From contig DIVD01000067.1 of NCBI GenBank assembly GCA_002423245.1, positions 17,894-35,181 on the forward strand: 17,288 nucleotides of DNA. Reading direction: 5' to 3'. The notes under the pieces were generated by a model. The model ran no database searches and was not told the DNA's origin. It worked only from the letters and a program-made list of their open reading frames with translations. Below are positions 8,039-15,515 of this stretch, in pieces. Position 1 is the first letter of the stretch, and every line of letters starts with the position of its first letter. The stretch is from Rhodobacteraceae bacterium UBA6141 (GTDB lineage Bacteria > Pseudomonadota > Alphaproteobacteria > Rhodobacterales > Rhodobacteraceae). The position numbers and the translations under genes are program-made.

Positions 8039-8063
8039 GGTGACTTGCCGGTGGCAAGTCGCC
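8039..8063 (-). terminator. Perfect stem-loop between rlmH and gpmI
   Basis: GACTTGCC (8042-8049) and GGCAAGTC (8053-8060) are a perfect 8-bp inverted repeat with a 3-base loop, extended to 11 pairs by a T-G wobble and two G-C pairs. It lies in the 228-bp gap after the rlmH stop and before gpmI on the same strand. No T run follows, so it could end rsfS-rlmH transcription, protect its 3' end, or be a protein-binding palindrome. Nothing else is recognised in the gap apart from the gpmI ribosome site. Confidence 0.45.
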
Positions 8064-8119
8064 CGCGCCGCTGCCCACAGGCGCCCGGCCCAACGTCTGC
8101 AAGACATCTGGTGCCGCCC

Positions 8120-8590
8120 CTACGCCCGGTGATAGGGCGCCCCCGCCAGGATCGAGGCGGCCCGGTACAGTTGCTCGGCCAGCATCACCCGGACCAGCAT
8201 GTGCGGCCAGACCATCTGCCCGAAGGACAGCGCGACATCTGCCCGGCCCCGCAGCGCAGGGGCGATCCCGTCCGCGCCGCCGATCACGAAGGCCACATCG
8301 CTGCGCCCCGCATCGCGCCAGCCGCCGAGCATCCGGGCGAACTCGGGCGAGGACATCACCCGCCCGCGTTCGTCGAGCACCGCCAGCAGCGCCCCTGAGG
8401 GCACGGCGCGGCCCAGCAACTCGGCCTCTGCCTCGCGCCCGCCGCCGCGCCTGTCCTCCACCTCATGCTCCGCTGCCGGGCCAAGGCCAAGGGGCCGGCC
8501 GCTGCGGTCGAACCGCGCGAGGTAGTCGTCCACAAGCGCGCGCTCCGGGCCGGAGCGGAGCCGGCCCACCGCGCACAGATGCACCCGCAT
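8120..8590 (-). CDS. rlmH: 23S rRNA (pseudouridine-1915-N3)-methyltransferase
   Basis: The 156-residue SPOUT-fold enzyme methylates pseudouridine 1915 in helix 69 of 23S rRNA, using S-adenosylmethionine, on assembled 70S ribosomes. Family marks are LDERGR (72-77) with SSPEFA after it, the SAM-binding knot FVIGGADG (101-108), and WPHMLVRVMLAEQLYRA (128-144). The C-terminus reads AGAPYHRA, where most members have GHPYH, so a His is replaced by Ala. It starts 9 bp after rsfS, the usual partner in many bacteria. Confidence 0.94.
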   Translation of the reverse strand: MRVHLCAVGRLRSGPERALVDDYLARFDRSGRPLGLGPAAEHEVEDRRGGGREAEAELLGRAVPSGALLAVLDERGRVMSSPEFARMLGGWRDAGRSDVAFVIGGADGIAPALRGRADVALSFGQMVWPHMLVRVMLAEQLYRAASILAGAPYHRA

Positions 8591-8599
8591 GGGCGCGCC

Positions 8600-8974
8600 T
8601 CAGGACTGGCGCAGGCCGAACTCGGCCGCGCCCGAGGGCAGCCACATCTTTTCAAGCTGGTAGAAGTCGCGCACTTCGGGGCGGAACACGTGGACGACGA
8701 CATCGCCCGCGTCGATCAGCACCCAGTCGCCCTGATCCTTGCCCTCGACCTTGCAGGTCCGGCCGAACTCTGCCTTCATCCGGTCCACCAGCTTTTCGGC
8801 GATGGCGCCCACCTGCCGCGACGAGCGGCCCGAGCAGATCACCATGTGATCGGCCACGGACGAGCGGCCGCGCAGGTCGATCGCGACCACATCTTCGGCC
8901 TTGTCATCGTCGAGGGACGCCAGAACACGGTCAAGCAGCACATCGCTTGCCACATCTTGGGACAGCGCGGTCAT
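8600..8974 (-). CDS. rsfS: Ribosome silencing factor RsfS (Iojap/YbeB)
   Basis: A 124-residue protein that binds L14 of the large ribosomal subunit and blocks joining of the subunits when nutrients run low. The family core is clear: LDDDKAEDVVAIDLRG (21-36), HMVICSGRSSRQV (43-55), GDWVLIDAGDVVVHVF (82-97) and the end motif FYQLEKMW (104-111). The ATG at 8974 is the only in-frame ATG that gives the normal length; an upstream in-frame ATG at 9091 would add 39 poorly conserved-looking residues. The ribosome site directly before 8974 is weak (AGGA about 10 bases away), and a short upstream frame ends on this start codon, suggesting coupling. Confidence 0.92.
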   Translation of the reverse strand: MTALSQDVASDVLLDRVLASLDDDKAEDVVAIDLRGRSSVADHMVICSGRSSRQVGAIAEKLVDRMKAEFGRTCKVEGKDQGDWVLIDAGDVVVHVFRPEVRDFYQLEKMWLPSGAAEFGLRQS

Positions 8975-9030
8975 GGGCGCCGATCCTGCGGCCCCGGCAG
9001 CGGCCGCCTGCAGTGAAATAGACAGGACAT
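8971..9030 (-). CDS. Possible 19-residue leader peptide coupled to rsfS
   Basis: A short reading frame (MSCLFHC ... PQDRRP) starts at ATG 9030 and its TGA overlaps the rsfS ATG (ATGA at 8971-8974). AGGAGG (9034-9039 on the - strand) sits 3 bases before its ATG and is the best ribosome site in the rsfS upstream region. The 3-base spacing is short. It may be a real minicistron that delivers ribosomes to rsfS, or chance. No similarity to a known peptide is recognised. Confidence 0.4.
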   Translation of the reverse strand: MSCLFHCRRPLPGPQDRRP

Positions 9031-9039
9031 CGTCCTCCT

Positions 9040-9416
9040 GGGTTGCGCGCCGATCCGGCCCCGGCGCAAGGCCATGTCCCACAAGTAGCATCGCAGCCGC
9101 GAAATCTCAATGGAGCCGTTGCGCATGGCGGCGCCGATCGGCGCTTGACGGTTGCCTTGCGGCGGATTCGGGGGTAGATACGGGCGCCATGAGGGGCTTT
9201 GTCTATTTCGACATCCACGACCGTGCACGGCTTCCGGGCCGCTTCTTCGGCGCGGCGCACTCGATACTCGCCCGACTTTGATCGCGGCTCCGCCCGACGC
9301 GGGCAGCCTTGCCGAGCGCCGCGTAAGCCTTCGCAGTGCCGGCAGTCCCATTCCCGACAGTCCACCGACAGCCGCACGCAGCCCGTGCCTTCGCCATTCG
9401 TGAGAAGAGACCAGCC
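9040..9416. other. Divergent intergenic region between rsfS and leuC
   Basis: This region should hold the promoters for both divergent transcripts. On the + strand TTGACG (9145-9150), TTGCCT (9152-9157) and TAGATA (9175-9180) are weak promoter-like hexamers; only TTGCCT and TAGATA have the right 17-base spacing. A 30-codon open frame (9189-9281, starting MRGFVYFDIHD) follows directly, without a ribosome site. It has Leu codons only near its end and in the middle, so it is not a typical leucine attenuator leader. No terminator/antiterminator pair was recognised in 9282-9416. Confidence 0.35.
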
Positions 9417-10871
<1,455 letters not shown>

Positions 10872-10926
10872 GGGGCGCGGCGGCCTGCGCCCGCGCCTGA
10901 AGGATACCGACTTCCCCGTTTCCACC

Positions 10927-10963
10927 GGCGGCCCCCCGAAAGGCAAAATGCCAGGGGTCCGCC
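10927..10963 (+). repeat. Stem-loop and duplicated ribosome-site block between leuC and leuD
   Basis: GGCGG-C-CCCC on the left (10927 on) pairs with GGGG-T-CCGCC on the right (to 10963), and an inner GGCA-AAA-TGCC hairpin (10942-10952) sits inside. In addition CCGAAAGG occurs twice, at 10936-10943 and 10969-10976. Each copy is followed by an in-frame ATG (10948 and 10984), so the gap seems to hold two versions of the leuD start. The stem-loop may balance leuC and leuD output; this is inference. Confidence 0.5.
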
Positions 10964-10983
10964 GCCCTCCGAAAGGACCAGAC

Positions 10984-11589
10984 ATGGACAAGTTCACCAC
11001 GCTTACCGGCATCGCGGCGCCCATGCCGCTTGTGAACATCGACACCGACATGATCATCCCCAAGCAGTTCCTGAAGACCATCAAGCGGTCGGGCCTTGGG
11101 AAGAACCTCTTCGACGAGATGCGCTACAACCCGGACGGCAGCGAAAAGCCGGACTTCGTGCTGAACCAGCCCGCCTATCGCAATGCGCAGATCATCGTGG
11201 CGGGGGACAACTTCGGCTGCGGCTCGTCGCGCGAACATGCGCCCTGGGCGCTGCTGGATTTCGGCATCCGCTGCGTCATCTCCACCAGTTTCGCCGACAT
11301 CTTCTTCAACAACTGTTTCAAGAACGGCATCCTGCCCGTGGTGCTGCCGCGAGAGGCGGTGGACGCGCTGATGGAGGATGCGAAGAACGGCGCCAATGCC
11401 CGCATCACGGTGGATCTGCCCAGCCAGACCGTCACCGCGTCGGATGGAACCACCTGGGCCTTCGAGGTTGACGAGTTCAAGAAGCACTGCCTCCTCAACG
11501 GGTTGGATGATATCGGCCTGACGCTGCAAAAGGTCGCGGCCATTGATTCCTATGAGAGGCAACTGGCACAGGCGCGGCCCTGGGTCTGA
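10984..11589 (+). CDS. leuD: 3-isopropylmalate dehydratase small subunit
   Basis: The 201-residue small (swivel-domain) subunit pairs with LeuC to isomerise isopropylmalate. The family marks are VNIDTDMIIPKQFLK near the N-terminus, FDEMRY, the loop GDNFGCGSSREHAPWAL, and FADIFFNNCFKNG. The length is normal. The ATG at 10984 has AAAGGA 6 bases before it and fits the usual N-terminus MDKF; the in-frame ATG at 10948 also has AAAGG 4 bases before it and would add 12 residues. It is followed 13 bp later by a secreted EEP-fold protein. Confidence 0.97.
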   Translation: MDKFTTLTGIAAPMPLVNIDTDMIIPKQFLKTIKRSGLGKNLFDEMRYNPDGSEKPDFVLNQPAYRNAQIIVAGDNFGCGSSREHAPWALLDFGIRCVISTSFADIFFNNCFKNGILPVVLPREAVDALMEDAKNGANARITVDLPSQTVTASDGTTWAFEVDEFKKHCLLNGLDDIGLTLQKVAAIDSYERQLAQARPWV

Positions 11590-11602
11590 CATCGCCGCCG
11601 GC

Positions 11603-12772
11603 ATGACACAGCGGATTGCCCCCGGCGTTGCGCTGCCCTTCGCGGCGCGGCGGACCCGGGCCCGCCTGATCGCGGCGCTGCTGTCCGCGCTGGCGCTGCC
11701 CGCGGCTGCTGACGTGGCGGCTGACGTGGTGGCGGATACGCTGACGGTGGCCACCTTCAACGCCGAACTCGTCCGAGAAGGGCCGGGCCTGCTGCTGCGC
11801 GACCTGCTGAAGGGCGAGGATGCGCAGGCCGAGGCCGCCGCCGCGGTGATCGCCGCCGCCGCGCCCGATGTGCTGGTGCTGACCGGGATCGACTATGATC
11901 ACGGGCTTGCGGCGCTGTCGGCGCTTGCCGCGCGCATCGCGCTGCGCGGCGTGGACTATCCGCACCGGCTCGCCCTGCGCCCGAATGCGGGATGGATGAC
12001 GCCGCTGGATCTGGATGGCGATGGCCGGCTTGGCGGAGCGGGCGACGCGCAGGGCTGGGGGCGGTTCGCGGGCGAGGGGGGAATGGCGGTCCTCTCGCGG
12101 CTGCCGATCGACGCGACCGCGGTGCAGGATTTCTCCGGCCTCCTGTGGGCCGATCTGCCGGGTGCGCTGCTGCCGCCGGGGATGGCGCCCGAGGTGGCGG
12201 CGGTGCAGCGCCTGTCCAGCACCGGGCATTGGGCGGTGCCGGTGGTGCTGCCCGGAGGAGGGCGGCTGACGCTGCTGGTCTGGCACGCCACGCCGCCGGT
12301 CTTCGACGGGCCGGAGGACCGCAACGGCAGGCGCAACCATGACGAGGCCGCGTTCTGGACGGCGCTGCTGGACGGGCGCCTGCCCTTTGCCGCGCCCGCC
12401 GCGCCCTTCGTGCTGCTGGGCGACGCCAACCTCGACCCCGCCGATGGCGAGGGCCGGGCGGAGGCGATCCGCGCCCTGCTGGCCGACCCGCGCCTGCAAG
12501 ACCCGGCACCCCGATCGGAAGGCGGCGCGCAGGCGGCGGGGCAGGGCGCCGTGAACGCGGGGCACCGGGGCGATCCGGCGCTCGATACCGCCGACTGGCC
12601 CGACGGCCCCGGCAAGCCCGGAAACATGCGGGTGGATCTGGTGCTGCCATCGCGCGCGCTGCGGGTGCTGGAGGCCGGGGTGCTCTGGCCGCCTGCCGGA
12701 GCGCCGCTGGCAGAGGAGGCGCAGGCCGCCTCGCGGCACCGGCTGGTCTGGGTGCGGCTGGACCTGCCATAG
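11603..12772 (+). CDS. Secreted endonuclease/exonuclease/phosphatase-fold protein
   Basis: A 389-residue protein with an N-terminal signal peptide (hydrophobic about 21-37, ending in ALPAAAD) and an EEP (DNase I-like) fold. Visible catalytic motifs are TFNAE (51-55), H228 in WHATPP, GDANLDP (273-279, D274 and N276), a DLVLPS stretch, and ASRHRLV near the end with H379. In most EEP enzymes the last motif is SDH; here the Asp is Arg, and the usual Glu motif LQE is replaced by LTGID. Both could alter metal binding. The substrate (nucleic acid, sugar phosphate or lipid) cannot be told. The gene is 13 bp after leuD and probably in its operon, as I recall from related genomes, but has no obvious link to leucine synthesis. 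The ATG at 11603 lacks a strong ribosome site. Confidence 0.83.
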   Translation: MTQRIAPGVALPFAARRTRARLIAALLSALALPAAADVAADVVADTLTVATFNAELVREGPGLLLRDLLKGEDAQAEAAAAVIAAAAPDVLVLTGIDYDHGLAALSALAARIALRGVDYPHRLALRPNAGWMTPLDLDGDGRLGGAGDAQGWGRFAGEGGMAVLSRLPIDATAVQDFSGLLWADLPGALLPPGMAPEVAAVQRLSSTGHWAVPVVLPGGGRLTLLVWHATPPVFDGPEDRNGRRNHDEAAFWTALLDGRLPFAAPAAPFVLLGDANLDPADGEGRAEAIRALLADPRLQDPAPRSEGGAQAAGQGAVNAGHRGDPALDTADWPDGPGKPGNMRVDLVLPSRALRVLEAGVLWPPAGAPLAEEAQAASRHRLVWVRLDLP

Positions 12773-12858
12773 TCACCTAAGGGGTGGCACCCGGATGATG
12801 GCCAGCCTCTTCATCCGGCCGCTGCGGCGAAGGTTTGCGCATCGGCTTCTTCTTCAAA

Positions 12859-12887
12859 GACATGAATGTCATCTTGAATGACATCTT
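12859..12887 (+). promoter_or_regulatory. Likely operator: tandem and inverted repeats before the dehydrogenase pair
   Basis: An AT-richer island in the 223-bp gap holds two adjacent 12-mers, GAATGTCATCTT (12864-12875) and GAATGACATCTT (12876-12887), differing at one base. Within it ATGTCAT (12866-12872) and ATGACAT (12878-12884) form a perfect inverted repeat with a 5-base spacer, and GACAT (12859-12863) plus ATGTC (12866-12870) form a second one. Such symmetry about 110 bases before a start codon suggests binding of a dimeric repressor or activator. The regulator is not in the window, and no confident -35/-10 pair was found. Confidence 0.5.
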
Positions 12888-12995
12888 CTGGAACCTTCCG
12901 CGCCCCGGCCTGTTTCGATGCCACCCGCCTTTCGCCGCCCGCGCCGGGCACCGCCGCGAAAGCCGGGCCAGGCCGCACCATGACGGAGCCCCGAG

Positions 12996-14012
12996 ATGAA
13001 CGAGACGCTGTTGCCACCCCATCCGCTTGCCGCCGACCCGGCTGCAAGCGGCGCGCCGCGCGCCGCCCGGCTGGTCGGCCCAGGACGGGCCGGGATGGTC
13101 GCGATCGCGCCCCCGGACCCCGGCCCGGGCGAGGTGCGGGTGCGGCTGGAGGGCTCGGGGGTCTGTGCCTCCAACCTCGGGCCCTGGGCGGGACCGGAAT
13201 GGATGGTCTTCCCCACCGCGCCCGGCGCGCCGGGGCATGAAGGCTGGGGCCGGATCGAGGCGGTGGGCGAGGGCGTGCAAGGGCTCGCCCCCGGCCAGCG
13301 GGTCGCGATGCTGGGCGGCGGGCATTACGCCACCCATGCCGTGCTGCCCGCTGCGGAGGTGGTGGCGCTGCCCCCCACGCTGGACGGGCAGCCCTTCCCC
13401 GGCGAGGCGCTCGGCTGCTCTATGAACATCTTCCGCCGCTCGGGCATTTCCACCGGCGACAGCGTGGCGATCATCGGCATCGGCTTTCTGGGCGCGATCC
13501 TGACCCGGCTGGCGGCCGAGGCGGGGGCAGAGGTCATCGCCGTCTCGCGCCGGGACAGCTCGCTGGCGCTGGCGCGGCAGATGGGGGCGGCGCGGACGGT
13601 GCCGATGCAGGATCATCACCACATCGTCGCCGCGGTGCGCGATCTGACCAACGCCCGCTTCTGCGACGTGGTGATCGAGGCGGTGGGCAAGCAAGGACCG
13701 CTGGACCTCGCCGGGGAGCTGGTGGCCGAGGGCGGGCGGCTGGTGATCGCCGGCTATCATCAGGACGGGCTGCGGCAGGTGAACATGCAGCAATGGAACT
13801 GGCGCGGGATCGACGTGGTGAACGCGCACGAGCGCAGCACCGAGGTCTGCCTGCGCGGGATGCGCGAGGCGGTGGCCGCGGTCCTCGGCGGGCGGATCGA
13901 GCTTGATGCGCTGCTGACCCACAGCTACCCGCTCGAGCGGCTGGCCGAGGCGCTGGATGCCACGCGCGACAAGCCGGAGGGGTTCGTGAAGGCGGTGGTC
14001 ACATGCAGCTGA
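12996..14012 (+). CDS. Zinc-type medium-chain alcohol dehydrogenase
   Basis: A 338-residue member of the medium-chain dehydrogenase/reductase family, expected to oxidise a polyol or sugar alcohol (or run the reverse) with NAD(P). The catalytic zinc site is suggested by C57 in GSGVCASN and H81-E82 in GHEGWG, with a possible third ligand near E137-C141. The cofactor fold shows GIGFLG (161-166). The four-cysteine structural zinc lobe of classic alcohol dehydrogenases is missing, which also explains the short length. The ATG at 12996 has GGAG about 8 bases upstream. Its end overlaps the next gene by 10 bp, so the two products very likely work in one pathway. The substrate is unknown. Confidence 0.85.
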   Translation: MNETLLPPHPLAADPAASGAPRAARLVGPGRAGMVAIAPPDPGPGEVRVRLEGSGVCASNLGPWAGPEWMVFPTAPGAPGHEGWGRIEAVGEGVQGLAPGQRVAMLGGGHYATHAVLPAAEVVALPPTLDGQPFPGEALGCSMNIFRRSGISTGDSVAIIGIGFLGAILTRLAAEAGAEVIAVSRRDSSLALARQMGAARTVPMQDHHHIVAAVRDLTNARFCDVVIEAVGKQGPLDLAGELVAEGGRLVIAGYHQDGLRQVNMQQWNWRGIDVVNAHERSTEVCLRGMREAVAAVLGGRIELDALLTHSYPLERLAEALDATRDKPEGFVKAVVTCS

Positions 14013-15049
14013 CTGCGCCGCGCGTCCCCGCCCGGCCGGCGGCCGGCGCGGCGCGCCCCCGTATCGGCTTTGTCGGGCTTGGCTGGATCGGCCAGCACCG
14101 GATGCGGGCGATCGCGGATACCGGCGCGGCGGAGATCGTCGCGCTGGCGGACCCAGATGCCGGCGCACTGGCTGCCGCCGCCGAAGCCGCCCCCGCCGCC
14201 GTGCCGCTGGCCACGCTGGAGGAGGTGCTGGCGCTGGCCCCCGACGGGGTGGTGATCGCGACGCCAAGCGCGCTGCACGCCGCGCAGACGATCGCGGCGC
14301 TGAAGGCCGGTGCAGCGGTGTTCTGCCAGAAGCCGCTTGGCCGCAACGCGGGCGAGGTGGCTGCCGCCGTCGCCGCCGCGCGGCAGGCGGACCGGCTGCT
14401 GGCGGTGGACCTCAGCTACCGGCAGACGGCGGCGATCCGGGCGATCGGCGACTGGATCGCGGCGGGCGAACTGGGCGAGGTCTTTGCCGCCGACCTGACC
14501 TTCCACAACGCCTATGGCCCGGACAAGCCCTGGTTCTACGACCTGGCGCAGGCGGGCGGCGGCTGCGTGATGGATCTCGGGGTGCATCTGCTGGACCTTG
14601 CGCTCTGGCTGCTGGGCGATCCGGGCGTCGCCTCGGTCAGCGCCGCGCTCTGGGCCGGCGGCCAGCGGCTCGGGCCGCACGCGCAGGTGCCCGAAGATCA
14701 CGCGATGGCGACGATCACGCTTGCGACCGGCGCGGTGCTGCGGCTGAACTGCTCGTGGCGGCTGCATCTGGGTGCCGACGCGCTGATCGCCTGCGATTTC
14801 CACGGCACCAATGGCGGCGCGTCCTTCCGCAACGAGGGCGGGTCTTTCTACGACTTCTCGGCGCATCTGCACCGGGGCACCGCACGGCTCGGGCATGTCG
14901 GGCCGCCCGATGCCTGGGGCGGGCGGGTCGCGGCCGACTGGGCGCGGCGGCTGGCGCAGTCGCGCGCCTTCGATGCCGGGGCAGACCGGCTGATCCCGCT
15001 CGCCGAGGCGCTGGACGGCATCTATGCCAGCGCGGGGATCCGGCGCTGA
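14003..15049 (+). CDS. Gfo/Idh/MocA family oxidoreductase
   Basis: A 348-residue NAD(P)-dependent oxidoreductase of the glucose-fructose oxidoreductase/inositol dehydrogenase family, acting on a sugar, inositol or related compound. The N-terminal Rossmann fold has GFVGLGWIG (22-30) and the acidic ribose-binding D50. The active-site stretch reads CQKPLGRN, with QKP at 109-111 in place of the usual EKP, keeping the key K110. D191 and H195 (DLGVH) are the other typical catalytic residues. The ATG is inside the last codons of the dehydrogenase gene (10-bp overlap), a sign of coupling. The long Ala-rich N-terminus (1-18) is probably unstructured. The substrate cannot be predicted. Confidence 0.87.
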   Translation: MQLTAPRVPARPAAGAARPRIGFVGLGWIGQHRMRAIADTGAAEIVALADPDAGALAAAAEAAPAAVPLATLEEVLALAPDGVVIATPSALHAAQTIAALKAGAAVFCQKPLGRNAGEVAAAVAAARQADRLLAVDLSYRQTAAIRAIGDWIAAGELGEVFAADLTFHNAYGPDKPWFYDLAQAGGGCVMDLGVHLLDLALWLLGDPGVASVSAALWAGGQRLGPHAQVPEDHAMATITLATGAVLRLNCSWRLHLGADALIACDFHGTNGGASFRNEGGSFYDFSAHLHRGTARLGHVGPPDAWGGRVAADWARRLAQSRAFDAGADRLIPLAEALDGIYASAGIRR

Positions 15050-15105
15050 ACCTCTGCGCGGCGGACCTGTCGCGCGGCGCCGCAAGCTGCGCCGTCACGC
15101 CCGAT

Positions 15106-15161
15106 CGACCCATGTCCGCCGACCCATGTCCGCCGACCCATGTCAGCCGACCCATGCCAGC
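15106..15161 (+). repeat. Four tandem copies of a 14-bp repeat
   Basis: CGACCCATGTCCGC is repeated four times head to tail: 15106-15119 and 15120-15133 are identical, 15134-15147 has one change (TCAGC end), and 15148-15161 has a second (ATGCCAGC). It lies in the 196-bp stretch after the Gfo/Idh/MocA gene. The unit length is not a multiple of three, so it is not a protein repeat. Apart from this the stretch holds no gene I recognise. Confidence 0.85.
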
Positions 15162-15245
15162 GCAAGGCTCCGCGGGCCGCGACCGGTGGCCCGGGCAACT
15201 GGACATTCCGCCGAACGCCTTGTTCCCACCACAAAGGAGGCGAGC

Positions 15246-15515
15246 AATGACACGAGCCTGCTGATGTGGCTGTGGATCTCCGCCTTTATCGTCCTGCTGG
15301 GCGCAGAGGTGAACGCGGAAACCGAGGCGCCGACCGCGGCGGACAGCACCGTCGGTCCCGACCAGCCGATGGGATCGCGCGGTGCCGCGAAGGCGGACCG
15401 GCCGGGCGAGGCAAGGCCGCCTCCTGACCTGGCATCGCCGGTGGCGGGACAGATGCACAGCGTGCTGATCCTCCACGCCGAGGCCCGCCCGGGAACAAGG
15501 CTCTACCAGCGGTAG
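15246..15515 (+). pseudogene. 3' remnant of a YihY/BrkB-family membrane protein gene
   Basis: The frame starting around 15246 reads a stretch (MWLWISAFIVLLGAEVNAE, from ATG 15264) that matches the last membrane helix of YihY/BrkB inner-membrane proteins, followed by TVGPDQPMGSRGA, as in the C-terminal tail of that family. The five other helices (about 200 residues) are missing. A strong AAAGGAGG (15231-15238 region) precedes an ATG at 15247, but that frame ends after five codons (MTRAC); its TGA overlaps the ATG at 15264 (TGATG), from which 83 codons are open. Most likely a deletion joined another gene's start region to the 3' end of yihY. A short expressed membrane peptide is possible but less likely. 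The last codons overlap the convergent autotransporter gene. Confidence 0.7.

Noticed and set aside
6524..8398. 624-codon open frame on the + strand
   Set aside because: It is antisense to gpmI and part of rlmH. Composition is biased and no motif is seen.
11495..12776. Long - strand frames opposite the EEP-fold gene
   Set aside because: They are Pro/Arg/Ala-rich shadows; the + strand frame has a signal peptide and EEP motifs.
12862..12995. Short + strand frame beginning MNVILNDIFWNLP across the operator region
   Set aside because: The first residues look protein-like, but they come from the near-identical 12-mer repeats, and the frame then becomes Arg/His/Pro-rich without a ribosome site.
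12777..15085. Long - strand frames (496 and 386 codons) opposite the dehydrogenase pair
   Set aside because: The + strand genes have Rossmann motifs and catalytic residues, while the - strand products have none.
15106..15161. Tandem repeats as a CRISPR array
   Set aside because: Units are 14 bp with no spacers, and no cas gene is present.
15022..15234. Repeated motif ADMGRRTWVGGHG in - strand frames
   Set aside because: It is only the translation of the 14-bp tandem repeat, not a protein repeat family.
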